This document shows positions 48,107 to 55,570 of a DNA stretch of 64,000 nt, piece after piece. A program made the translations under genes and the position numbers. This stretch comes from Thermohalobaculum sp039822785 (GTDB lineage Bacteria; Pseudomonadota; Alphaproteobacteria; Rhodobacterales; Rhodobacteraceae), in NCBI GenBank assembly GCA_039822785.1, contig JBCBMO010000003.1:124001-188000 (forward strand). Reading direction: 5' to 3'. Each line of letters opens with the position of its first letter. The first letter of the stretch is position 1. The notes beneath the pieces are model-generated. The model did not search any database. It was not told where the DNA came from and saw nothing but the letters and a program-made list of their open reading frames with translations.

Positions 48107-49169
48107 GGCCCTGTCGCGGCGCAACGCGGCGCTGCGGCTGGCCTTTGCGATCACCGTCGGGCTGCTGGTCGAGACGGCGCGCGGCGCGGCGCTGCCCACC
48201 CTGGGGCCGATCATTGCGCTGCAGCTTCTGGCTGGCCTGCCACGCCCGCCGGGGGCGAAGGTGATGGCGATGCTGACGATCAGCATCACCGTCGCCTCGG
48301 CGCTCGCCTATGCGGTCGCGGCGCTGACGGTGGACGATCCGCTGCTGTATCTGATCGGCGTGGGACTTCTGTACCTCTGGGGTTTCACGCTGGCCTTCAC
48401 GCCGCGCCTCGCCCCGGTCGGCGCCATGGTGATCACGATGACCGTGGTGATCACGGGGATCGCCACGGCCTCCACCGGCCTGGCCTTCGGCGTGATGATC
48501 TCGCTGGTGCAGTCAGTGGTGATCGGCCTTTTCATCGTGCTGTTGGCGCATGCGGTGCTGCCTTCCCCCGTGGTTGCCGCCAAAGCGGCGGGCGGGGGCG
48601 ACATGACGGATGCGCGCATCGCGCACCTGGCGCCGACGCTGCGCGCGGTGGTGGCAACGCTCGTGATCCTGCCGGCGCATGTCTATCTCTTCTCGCTCGG
48701 CACCGGGTCGATCCTGGTGCTGATGACGACTGCGACCATGCTGCGCCAGCCCGGCCTCAGCGCCTCGGCCCGCTACAGTATCTCTTTCGCTGCGGGGAAC
48801 CTGGTGGGCGCTGCCGTGGCGGCAGTCGCGATGCTGCTGGTCGCCACGCAACAGTCCGGCGCGGTCATGATCACGGTGACCCTCGCCTGCTCCCTGGTGC
48901 TGGCCTGGCTGAGTGCGCTGGGTCCGCTCTGGCGCGGGATGATGGTGCCCGGGATGGTCGCCTTCGTCGTCCTCTATGGACTGGTCTATTCGCCCTATGT
49001 CGACGCGACCGATGTCTCGGTGACCCAGCGCGCCCTCATGGTGGTGGCCGGTGCGCTCTATGCCCTGGGCGCGGTCAGTGTTCTTTCGCCCCTGGTGGCG
49101 CGGTATCTGCGGCGGCGCCTGCCTGCGGATCGTGATGGCGGCGCTGCCGGATCGCCGGCGGGCCCTTGA
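48096..49169 (+). CDS. DUF2955/FUSC-like inner membrane protein
   Basis: 357 aa with about ten membrane segments arranged as two repeats, as in AaeB/FUSC-type aromatic acid exporters (RNAALRLAFAITVGLLVE; ARYSISFAAGNLVGAAV). The HlyD partner gene overlaps the start. The last 95 bases overlap the convergent potassium channel gene; the C-terminal tail (RRRLPADRDGGAAGSPAG) is encoded entirely in the overlap. No outer membrane channel gene is near. Confidence 0.85.
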   Translation: MSPEALSRRNAALRLAFAITVGLLVETARGAALPTLGPIIALQLLAGLPRPPGAKVMAMLTISITVASALAYAVAALTVDDPLLYLIGVGLLYLWGFTLAFTPRLAPVGAMVITMTVVITGIATASTGLAFGVMISLVQSVVIGLFIVLLAHAVLPSPVVAAKAAGGGDMTDARIAHLAPTLRAVVATLVILPAHVYLFSLGTGSILVLMTTATMLRQPGLSASARYSISFAAGNLVGAAVAAVAMLLVATQQSGAVMITVTLACSLVLAWLSALGPLWRGMMVPGMVAFVVLYGLVYSPYVDATDVSVTQRALMVVAGALYALGAVSVLSPLVARYLRRRLPADRDGGAAGSPAGP

Positions 49170-49821
49170 GGGCGCCGACGATGCGCCCGATCAGGATCGC
49201 AAGGTACAGCGTGCCGATGGCCGCCTGGATGCCGGCCATGATCTTGGCCACCGGCGCGATCGGCAGAATGTCGCCGTAGCCCAGCGTCGTCAGGGTCACC
49301 AGGCTGAAGTACAGCAGGTCGTTGCTGACGCTCGCCTCGTCGGACAGGCTGATCGCGCCCGGCGCCACAAAGTGCAGGGCGACGTAGAGCACCGCCCAGA
49401 GCAGCGCCATCAGGAAGTAGCCGAAGACCGCCCCGGCCAGCGCATCGCCGTCGGCCTTCGCCTCCAGCAGCAGCAGGCTGATCGTGCAGGCCGTGATCCA
49501 GGCAACCAGCGCAATGGTGATCGCAAGCGCGAGGGCCCAGAGCGCCGGTGCCTCGCTGACCTGCGCGACGGCCGTCGCCGCAAGCCAGGCACCGATGGTG
49601 AGAAAGCCGAGCGGGGCGTACCCCATGGTGTCACGCGACAGATGCACCACCGCGGCGAAGATCGCCGCGTAGAGGACGAGCTGCGGGCGCTCCCACTGGC
49701 CCCAGACCTGCACGACCGGTTCGAAGAAAAAGGCCCCGATCAGCAAGGTCAACAGCAGCGAGAAGCGCCAACGGTCCACCGTCGCCGCCATCAGCGCGAC
49801 CAGGCGACGGCGCTTTCCCAT
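49075..49821 (-). CDS. Two-TM-type potassium channel (Ion_trans_2)
   Basis: 248 aa. Several N-terminal hydrophobic segments, then the pore helix and selectivity filter LVTLTTLGYGDI near residues 175-185, and a last membrane helix. No RCK or cyclic nucleotide domain follows. A hydrophilic tail (RQRRHHDPQAGAAAD) ends the protein and is encoded in the 95-bp overlap with the DUF2955 gene. It is downstream of, and 6 bases from, the AI-2E transporter gene, so they are likely co-transcribed. Confidence 0.9.
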   Translation of the reverse strand: MGKRRRLVALMAATVDRWRFSLLLTLLIGAFFFEPVVQVWGQWERPQLVLYAAIFAAVVHLSRDTMGYAPLGFLTIGAWLAATAVAQVSEAPALWALALAITIALVAWITACTISLLLLEAKADGDALAGAVFGYFLMALLWAVLYVALHFVAPGAISLSDEASVSNDLLYFSLVTLTTLGYGDILPIAPVAKIMAGIQAAIGTLYLAILIGRIVGALKGPPAIRQRRHHDPQAGAAADTAPPGAKEH

Positions 49822-49827
49822 GGTCGA

Positions 49828-50976
49828 TCAGGCCTTAGGCGCTGGCGTCGCGGCGGGTTCGGCCGCTGCTTCCGCCGGCGCATCGCCCTCGCCCAGGGGG
49901 GCCTGCGCCACCGTCGCACTGACCGATTGCAGCCACATGAGCAGCATCTTGTGGAAGACCGCCAGGATCACCGGCCCGGTAAAGAGGCCGATCAGCCCGC
50001 CCGAGAGCGTGCCGCCGATCACCCCGATCAGGATGACGACCATCGGCGTCTCGAGGCCCCGCGCCATGAGCACCGGCTTCAGCACGTTGTCGGACAACAG
50101 CACCGGGATCATGTAGACGGTGAAGATCAGCGCCGCGAAGGTGGGCTCGGCGGTCCAGGCGTAGATGATCGTGGGCACGATCACCAAGACCGGCGCCTGC
50201 ACCAGGGTCGAGGCGACCATGAGCGCCGCCACCACGCCGGCGAAGGGCATGCCGAGCGCCATGATCCCCAGCGCCCCCAGCCCGCCCTGGATCACCGCGA
50301 CGCCGATCACGCCCTTGGTGACATTGCGCGCGGTCTGCGCCGCCATCATCAGCATCGCCGACCCGCGGTTCGACGCGATGCGCTCGGCCAGCTGATCGGT
50401 GATCTTCACCAGCGGGTCGGCGTAGCTCATGAAGACCGCGGCGAAGACGATGGACAGCGCGAACTGGAACACCCCACCCAGCAGGCCTGCGCTGATCGCG
50501 AGCATGCGGCTCGCGGTCTCGCGGATCTGCCCGGCGTATTGCGCGGCGACTGCGCCCAGGTTGTCGCTGGCCTGGGCCCAGGTTGCGTAGATCGGCTCGC
50601 CGATCAGCGGCCAGTCCTTGATGGCCTCGTTCGGCGGGGGCACATGGATCGAGCCATCCGCTAGCGACCGGGCGAAGGGCCCGAGGGACTCGAGGATCCC
50701 CTGGACCACGAGCACGGTGGGGATGATCAGCACGACGAGCCCGATGATCGCGATCAGCGTCGAGGCCCAGCCGCCCGCCGGCCCCATCCGGCGGCGCAGC
50801 ATGACGAAGTAGGGATAGACGCCGATCGCCATGATCAGCGCCCAGATGACGACCGACAGGAAAGGGGCGATGACGCTGAGCGCCAGATAGGCGATCAGGA
50901 CGATCACCCCGAGGCTGATGAAGATATCGACCGATAGGCGGATCGCCTGTTGGCGCGCCACAAGCTCGTCGTTCAT
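49828..50976 (-). CDS. AI-2E family transporter
   Basis: 382 aa from ATG 50976 with AGGACAGG in front. About eight membrane segments (VIAPFLSVVIWALIMAIGVY; LGGVFQFALSIVFAAVFMSY; LSGGLIGLFTGPVILAVFHKML) as in YdgG/TqsA-type permeases. The family includes AI-2 exporters, but many members carry other substrates (e.g. sodium/proton exchange), so AI-2 is not implied. C-terminal Ala/Pro-rich tail. Confidence 0.9.
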   Translation of the reverse strand: MNDELVARQQAIRLSVDIFISLGVIVLIAYLALSVIAPFLSVVIWALIMAIGVYPYFVMLRRRMGPAGGWASTLIAIIGLVVLIIPTVLVVQGILESLGPFARSLADGSIHVPPPNEAIKDWPLIGEPIYATWAQASDNLGAVAAQYAGQIRETASRMLAISAGLLGGVFQFALSIVFAAVFMSYADPLVKITDQLAERIASNRGSAMLMMAAQTARNVTKGVIGVAVIQGGLGALGIMALGMPFAGVVAALMVASTLVQAPVLVIVPTIIYAWTAEPTFAALIFTVYMIPVLLSDNVLKPVLMARGLETPMVVILIGVIGGTLSGGLIGLFTGPVILAVFHKMLLMWLQSVSATVAQAPLGEGDAPAEAAAEPAATPAPKA

Positions 50977-51155
50977 CGCCCTGTCCTTTCGCTTTTCGTG
51001 TTCTGACGAGGACCTTATCGACGGGGTGTGACGCTCTCAACCGGTGGTCGTGAGGATCCCCGCGCGCGCTCGTTTCGCCGGTCGATTGACAGCGGGCCAG
51101 CACGCATGGAAGCGTCCCCGCGCAACGGGCGATGGGCTGATGAGGGGGCCGCGGC

Positions 51156-52811
51156 ATGGCAGGCGATATCGTGATCGTCGGCGCGGGCTCAGCCGGCTGC
51201 GCCATGGCCTATCGGCTGTCCGAGGCTGGGCGCCCGGTGACGGTGATCGAGCATGGCGGCACCGACGCGGGGCCGCTGATCCAGATGCCGGCGGCTCTCA
51301 GCTATCCCATGAACATGGCGCGCTACGATTGGGGCTATCGCTCGGAGCCCGAGCCAAACCTTGGCGGGCGCAGGCTCGCCTGCCCCAGGGGCAAGGTGAT
51401 CGGCGGCTCCTCCTCGATCAACGGCATGGTCTATGTGCGCGGCCATGCCGGCGATTTCGACCACTGGGCCGAGCAGGGGGCGCAGGGCTGGGGCTATGCC
51501 GATGTGCTGCCCTATTACCGGCGGATGGAGCAGTGGCATGCGGGTGGCCATGGCGGCGACCCGGCGTGGCGCGGCAAGGACGGCCCGCTGCACATCACCC
51601 GCGGCCCGCGCAGGAACCCGCTGTTCCATGCCTTCGTCGAGGCGGGGCGCCAGGCGGGCTATGAGGTCACCGACGACTACAACGGCGAGAAGCAGGAGGG
51701 CTTCGGTCCGATGGAGGCGACGGTCTGGCGCGGCCGCCGCTGGTCCGCCGCCAATGCCTACCTGCGCCCGGCACTCAAGCGCCCCAACTGCCGCCTGGTG
51801 CGCGCCCTGGTGCGCCGCGTCGTGATCCGCGAGGGCCGCGCGGTGGGGGTCGAGGTCGAGCGCGGGGGCAAGGTCGAGGTGATCGAGGCGGGCGAGGTCG
51901 TCCTCGCCGCCTCCGCCATCAACTCGCCCAAGCTGCTCATGCTCTCCGGTATCGGGCCGGGGGCGCATCTGGCGGAGCAGGGGATCGAGGTGGTGGCGGA
52001 TCGCCCAGGGGTGGGCGCCAATCTGATGGATCACCTCGAGCTTTACATCCAGATGGCCTCCAAGCAGCCGATCACGCTCTATCGCTACTGGAACCTGCTG
52101 GGGAAGGCGGCGATCGGGGCGCAGTGGCTGTTCACCGGCACCGGTCACGGCGCATCGAACCAGTTCGAGAGTGCCGCTTTCATCCGCTCGCGCGCCGGGG
52201 TGCGCTATCCGGACATCCAGTACCACTTCCTGCCCATCGCCGTGCGCTACGACGGCCAGGCGGCGTCGGAGGGGCACGGGTTCCAGGCCCATGTGGGTCC
52301 CATGCGCAGCGCCTCCCGCGGGGCGGTGACCCTACGCTCGCCCGATCCGGCGGAGGCACCGTCGATCCGCTTCAACTACATGTCCCACCCGCAGGACTGG
52401 GAGGACTTTCGAACCTGCATCCGGCTGACCCGCGAGATCTTCGCGCAGGAGGCCTTCGCCCCCTTCGTCTCCCATGAGATCCAGCCGGGGGAGGCGGTGC
52501 AGTCGGACGAAGCGCTCGACGAGTTCATCCGCGCGCATGCGGAGAGCGCCTATCACCCCTGCGGCACCTGCCGGATGGGCCGGCGCGACGATCCCCACGC
52601 CGTGGTCGATCCTGAGTGTCGGGTGATCGGGGTGGAGGGGCTGCGCGTCGCCGACAGCTCGATCTTCCCGCGGATCACCAACGGCAACCTCAACGGTCCC
52701 TCGATCATGGTCGGTGAAAAGGCCTCGGACCATATCCTTGGCCGCGCCCCATTGCCCGCCGCCAATGACCGTCCCTGGATCTCCCCGCGGTGGCAGACGG
52801 CGCAGCGCTGA
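51156..52811 (+). CDS. betA: Choline dehydrogenase (GMC oxidoreductase)
   Basis: 551 aa FAD flavoprotein. ADP-binding motif VIVGAGSAGCAMAYRL at the start; GMC signature RGKVIGGSSSINGMVYVRGH; C-terminal YHPCGTCRMGRRDD and GVEGLRVADSSIFPRITNGN with the active-site His. Residues QMPAALSYPMNMARYDWGYR and QYHFLPIAVRYDGQ closely match BetA. It oxidises choline to betaine aldehyde toward the osmoprotectant glycine betaine. betB and betI are not in the window. Convergent with the acyl-CoA dehydrogenase gene. Confidence 0.9.
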   Translation: MAGDIVIVGAGSAGCAMAYRLSEAGRPVTVIEHGGTDAGPLIQMPAALSYPMNMARYDWGYRSEPEPNLGGRRLACPRGKVIGGSSSINGMVYVRGHAGDFDHWAEQGAQGWGYADVLPYYRRMEQWHAGGHGGDPAWRGKDGPLHITRGPRRNPLFHAFVEAGRQAGYEVTDDYNGEKQEGFGPMEATVWRGRRWSAANAYLRPALKRPNCRLVRALVRRVVIREGRAVGVEVERGGKVEVIEAGEVVLAASAINSPKLLMLSGIGPGAHLAEQGIEVVADRPGVGANLMDHLELYIQMASKQPITLYRYWNLLGKAAIGAQWLFTGTGHGASNQFESAAFIRSRAGVRYPDIQYHFLPIAVRYDGQAASEGHGFQAHVGPMRSASRGAVTLRSPDPAEAPSIRFNYMSHPQDWEDFRTCIRLTREIFAQEAFAPFVSHEIQPGEAVQSDEALDEFIRAHAESAYHPCGTCRMGRRDDPHAVVDPECRVIGVEGLRVADSSIFPRITNGNLNGPSIMVGEKASDHILGRAPLPAANDRPWISPRWQTAQR

Positions 52812-52814
52812 GGA

Positions 52815-54089
52815 TCACTCGGCGGCGGTGCGCAGTGCGGCGGCCTCCGCCAGGCGGGTATAGCCGTCACGGGTCTGCGGCGTCTTCATGCCGAGGGCGC
52901 TACCCGCGATCTGGGTGCGCAGCACCTGGGCGGTGCCGCCGCCGATGGTGAACATGCGCACGTCGCGGGCCATGCGCTCGATGGGCTCCTGATCCGCATA
53001 GCCGCGGGCGCCAAACATCTGCAGCGCATCGTTCACCACCTTGATCGCGGTCTCGGAGGCGAAGAGCTTCGCCCGCGCCGCCATGGTCTTGTCCGGGAAA
53101 CCGGTGCCCGAGGTCTCGGCCGAGGCGGCGGCGGCATGGAGCATCATCCGCGACGCCTCCACCCCGGTATCCATGTCGGCCAGCATCCACTGCAGCCCCT
53201 GGAACTCGGCGAGGGGGCGGCCGAACTGCTCGCGTTCCTTGAGGTAGTCGGTCGCCCGCGAAAGCGCCCCGGCCGCCACGCCCATCGCAATGGTGCCGGC
53301 GCCGACCCGCTGGCTGTTGTAGGCGGTCATCAGTTCGGCAAAGCCCCGCGCAAAGCCCGAGGGTGGGTTGAGCGCCATCTCGTCCGATACGAAGACATCC
53401 TCGAACCGCAGCTCGGCCTCCGGCATGCCGCAGAGGCCCATGGTCCGCTCGCGGCGTACGACGGTGAAGCCGACCGGGTAGGCGTCGGCGCGGGGGTTGG
53501 CGAGGACGAGGAAGCCGCCGATCCCCTCCTCGCGCCCGGCCTCGTCGAGCACGCGGGCAAAGACGAGGTGCAGGCGCGAGACGCCGCCGCCGGTGATCCA
53601 GTGCTTGGTGCCCGTCAGCCGAAAGCCGCCCTTCACCCGGCGCGCGATGGTCTGCATTTCGCTCGCGGCACTGCCGGCGCCGGGCTCGGTGATGCAAATC
53701 GCGGGCTTGTCGCCGGCCAGCACGATGGGCGCACAAAGGGCTTTCTGCGCCTCGGTCCCGTAGGCCATGACGGCGCTGATGCCGCCCATGTTGGCCTCGA
53801 CCGCGATGCGCGCAGTGAGCGTGCAGTGGCGGGCCAGTTCCTCGACCACACGGCACACGGTCAGGAACGAGGCGCCCCGGCCGCCCTGGGCCACGGGGAT
53901 GGACATGCCCATGAGCCCCGCCTCGGCCATCTCCTCGACGTTCTGCCAGCAGTACTCGCGCGTGCGATCCCAGGTGGCGGCGCGCCCGGCGAAGCGGGTC
54001 TCGGCCAGATGACGCGCCGTGGCGACCAGGGCATCGGCAGTGGCTGTTGCGGTGCCCAGGGCGGTCTCTCGGGCGGTCTCTGGGCGCAT
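52815..54089 (-). CDS. Acyl-CoA dehydrogenase family protein
   Basis: 424 aa from ATG 54089 (GTG 54092 just before). Family motifs: ICITEPGAGSAASEMQT with the FAD-binding region, LTGTKHWITGGGVSRLH, AVGAGTIAMGVAAGALSRATDYLKEREQFGRPL-type helical domain, and MFGARGYADQEPIERMARDVR at the C-terminus. Substrate unknown. Divergent from a LysR regulator across 89 bases, which suggests control by it. Downstream end abuts betA convergently. Confidence 0.9.
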   Translation of the reverse strand: MRPETARETALGTATATADALVATARHLAETRFAGRAATWDRTREYCWQNVEEMAEAGLMGMSIPVAQGGRGASFLTVCRVVEELARHCTLTARIAVEANMGGISAVMAYGTEAQKALCAPIVLAGDKPAICITEPGAGSAASEMQTIARRVKGGFRLTGTKHWITGGGVSRLHLVFARVLDEAGREEGIGGFLVLANPRADAYPVGFTVVRRERTMGLCGMPEAELRFEDVFVSDEMALNPPSGFARGFAELMTAYNSQRVGAGTIAMGVAAGALSRATDYLKEREQFGRPLAEFQGLQWMLADMDTGVEASRMMLHAAAASAETSGTGFPDKTMAARAKLFASETAIKVVNDALQMFGARGYADQEPIERMARDVRMFTIGGGTAQVLRTQIAGSALGMKTPQTRDGYTRLAEAAALRTAAE

Positions 54090-54104
54090 CACGCTACTCC
54101 TTGA

Positions 54105-54118
54105 TCACAGGTTTGTGA
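54105..54118. promoter_or_regulatory. Possible LysR-type operator
   Basis: TCACAGGTTTGTGA, a perfect inverted repeat (TCACA/TGTGA) in the 89-bp gap between the acyl-CoA dehydrogenase and the divergent LysR gene. LysR-type regulators usually bind inverted repeats of this kind in a divergent promoter. The spacing between half-sites differs slightly from the strict T-N11-A form. Confidence 0.4.
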
Positions 54119-54178
54119 GGATGTCAGTGCCCTTAGTTTTGGTCAATCGAAGAAAGATACGATTTAACTTGAAGAGAA

Positions 54179-55039
54179 ATGAACTTACGCGCCTTGCGAA
54201 CCCTGGTCGAGATCGACCGCGTCGGCTCCTTCGCCACGGTGGCGGAGCGGTTGGGCATGACCCTGTCGGCCGTCAGCGTCCAGATGCGCACGCTGGAGGA
54301 GGAGCTGCAGTTCCCCCTGTTCGACCGCCGCCACCGCCCCCCGGCGATGACGCCTGCCGCCCGCGAGGTGGCCGCCTATGCCAGGCGGATCCTGGCGGAG
54401 GTCGAGGAGCTGCGCGCGATGGGCGAGGAGCCCGGGGTGCTGAAGGGTCAGATCCGCATCGGCTTCGTCGCGACGGCCAGCGTGCGGCTGTTGCCGGCCT
54501 TTCTGGTCGCGGCTGCGGCCCGCCAGCCAAAGGCGCATTTCACGGTGGAAAGCGGGGTCTCCGCCGATCTGACACGCCGCGTCGCCACGGGCGATCTCGA
54601 TGCCGCGGTCGTGACCGAAAGCCCGGATCTGCCCCCCGCCCTCAGCACGCAGGTGCTGCGAGAGGAGGTGTTCGCCCTCGCTGCCCCGGCCAAGGCACGG
54701 GGCTGGACGCTACAGCGCTGTGCGGCGGCGCTGCCCTTCATCCGCTTTCTGCCCTCGACAGGCATCGGCTTGCTGGTCGACCGCTACCTGCAGGCGCATG
54801 CGGGCACGGTGCGCGAGACCGTCACGCTGGACTCGGTCGAGGCCGTCATGGGCTGCGTCAACGCGGGGCTGGGGTTCGCCGTGCTGCCGAAACCGGATGC
54901 GGCGCGCTACGCCGCCCGCGCCGCGGTGAGCCAGCTCGCCGACCCGCCGCTCACGCGCCGGCTCAGCCTGGTGGCGGCGGCGGAAGGACCGAACACCGCC
55001 GCGGCGGCGGTGCTGGCCAGCCTGTTCGACAGCGACTGA
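54179..55039 (+). CDS. LysR-family transcriptional regulator
   Basis: 286 aa. N-terminal winged helix: RALRTLVEIDRVGSFATVAERLGMTLSAVSVQMRTLEEEL with an unusual Asp-Arg-Val in the second helix; effector-binding domain follows (GQIRIGFVATASVRLLP; FALAAPAKARGW). Likely controls the divergent acyl-CoA dehydrogenase. The AT-rich promoter just upstream and the inverted repeat at 54105-54118 fit that. It ends 7 bases before the convergent TPR-like gene. Confidence 0.9.
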   Translation: MNLRALRTLVEIDRVGSFATVAERLGMTLSAVSVQMRTLEEELQFPLFDRRHRPPAMTPAAREVAAYARRILAEVEELRAMGEEPGVLKGQIRIGFVATASVRLLPAFLVAAAARQPKAHFTVESGVSADLTRRVATGDLDAAVVTESPDLPPALSTQVLREEVFALAAPAKARGWTLQRCAAALPFIRFLPSTGIGLLVDRYLQAHAGTVRETVTLDSVEAVMGCVNAGLGFAVLPKPDAARYAARAAVSQLADPPLTRRLSLVAAAEGPNTAAAAVLASLFDSD

Positions 55040-55046
55040 GGGGCAC

Positions 55047-55475
55047 TTAGCCGAGGGCGCGGCGCAGCAGCAGCTTCTGGGCGTTGCGCAGCAGGTCCCG
55101 CCCGGCGGGGTCGCTGCGCGCCGCGCGACTGGCCCGGGCGAGCCAGCGCTGTGCCTCGTCCGACTCTCCCGCTGCGAGCATCAAGGCACCGATCGCCAAG
55201 GTGCAGCGCGCCGGCGCACTCCGCCCCGCACCCTGCTTCAGCACCTCGGCCGCGGCCTCGGCGACATCGGCGGGAACCTTCCCCTCGAGCATGGCCTTCT
55301 CGCCGCCCACCACCGTGATCACGGCATGGGTCAGCGCATGCGCATCGCCGGCGAGCGCGCGCAAGGCATCGCTCCCGCCGGGCAGAAAACGCCCCAGCGC
55401 ATCGATCGCGTCGGACAAAGCGGTGTCGCTCACCCTTTGCCCTGCGCCGGCTGTCTGTTCGACATTCTGCGACAT
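55047..55475 (-). CDS. Small helical protein near the secretin, unknown
   Basis: 142 aa from ATG 55475 (MSQNVEQT); ATG 55481 is an alternative and the frame is open to 55541. All-helical, Ala/Arg-rich, with a TPR-like C-terminal half (LAIGALMLAAGESDEAQRWLARASRAA). No signal peptide. It lies 95 bases downstream of the secretin in the same direction, at the end of the type III locus. It could be a chaperone or pilotin-type helper, but nothing in the sequence proves that. Confidence 0.6.
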   Translation of the reverse strand: MSQNVEQTAGAGQRVSDTALSDAIDALGRFLPGGSDALRALAGDAHALTHAVITVVGGEKAMLEGKVPADVAEAAAEVLKQGAGRSAPARCTLAIGALMLAAGESDEAQRWLARASRAARSDPAGRDLLRNAQKLLLRRALG

Positions 55476-55570
55476 GGCCATCCTGCTGCTGCGATCTTCA
55501 CCGTAAGAAAGTAAGGGCTCCTTAGGTGTGGTCCAAATCACAGCGAAAGATAGGTCACCCCTTCACGAAC

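Noticed and set aside
51156..52811. A complete betaine (bet) operon
   Set aside because: Only betA is present; neighbours are an acyl-CoA dehydrogenase and a LysR regulator, with no betB or betI.
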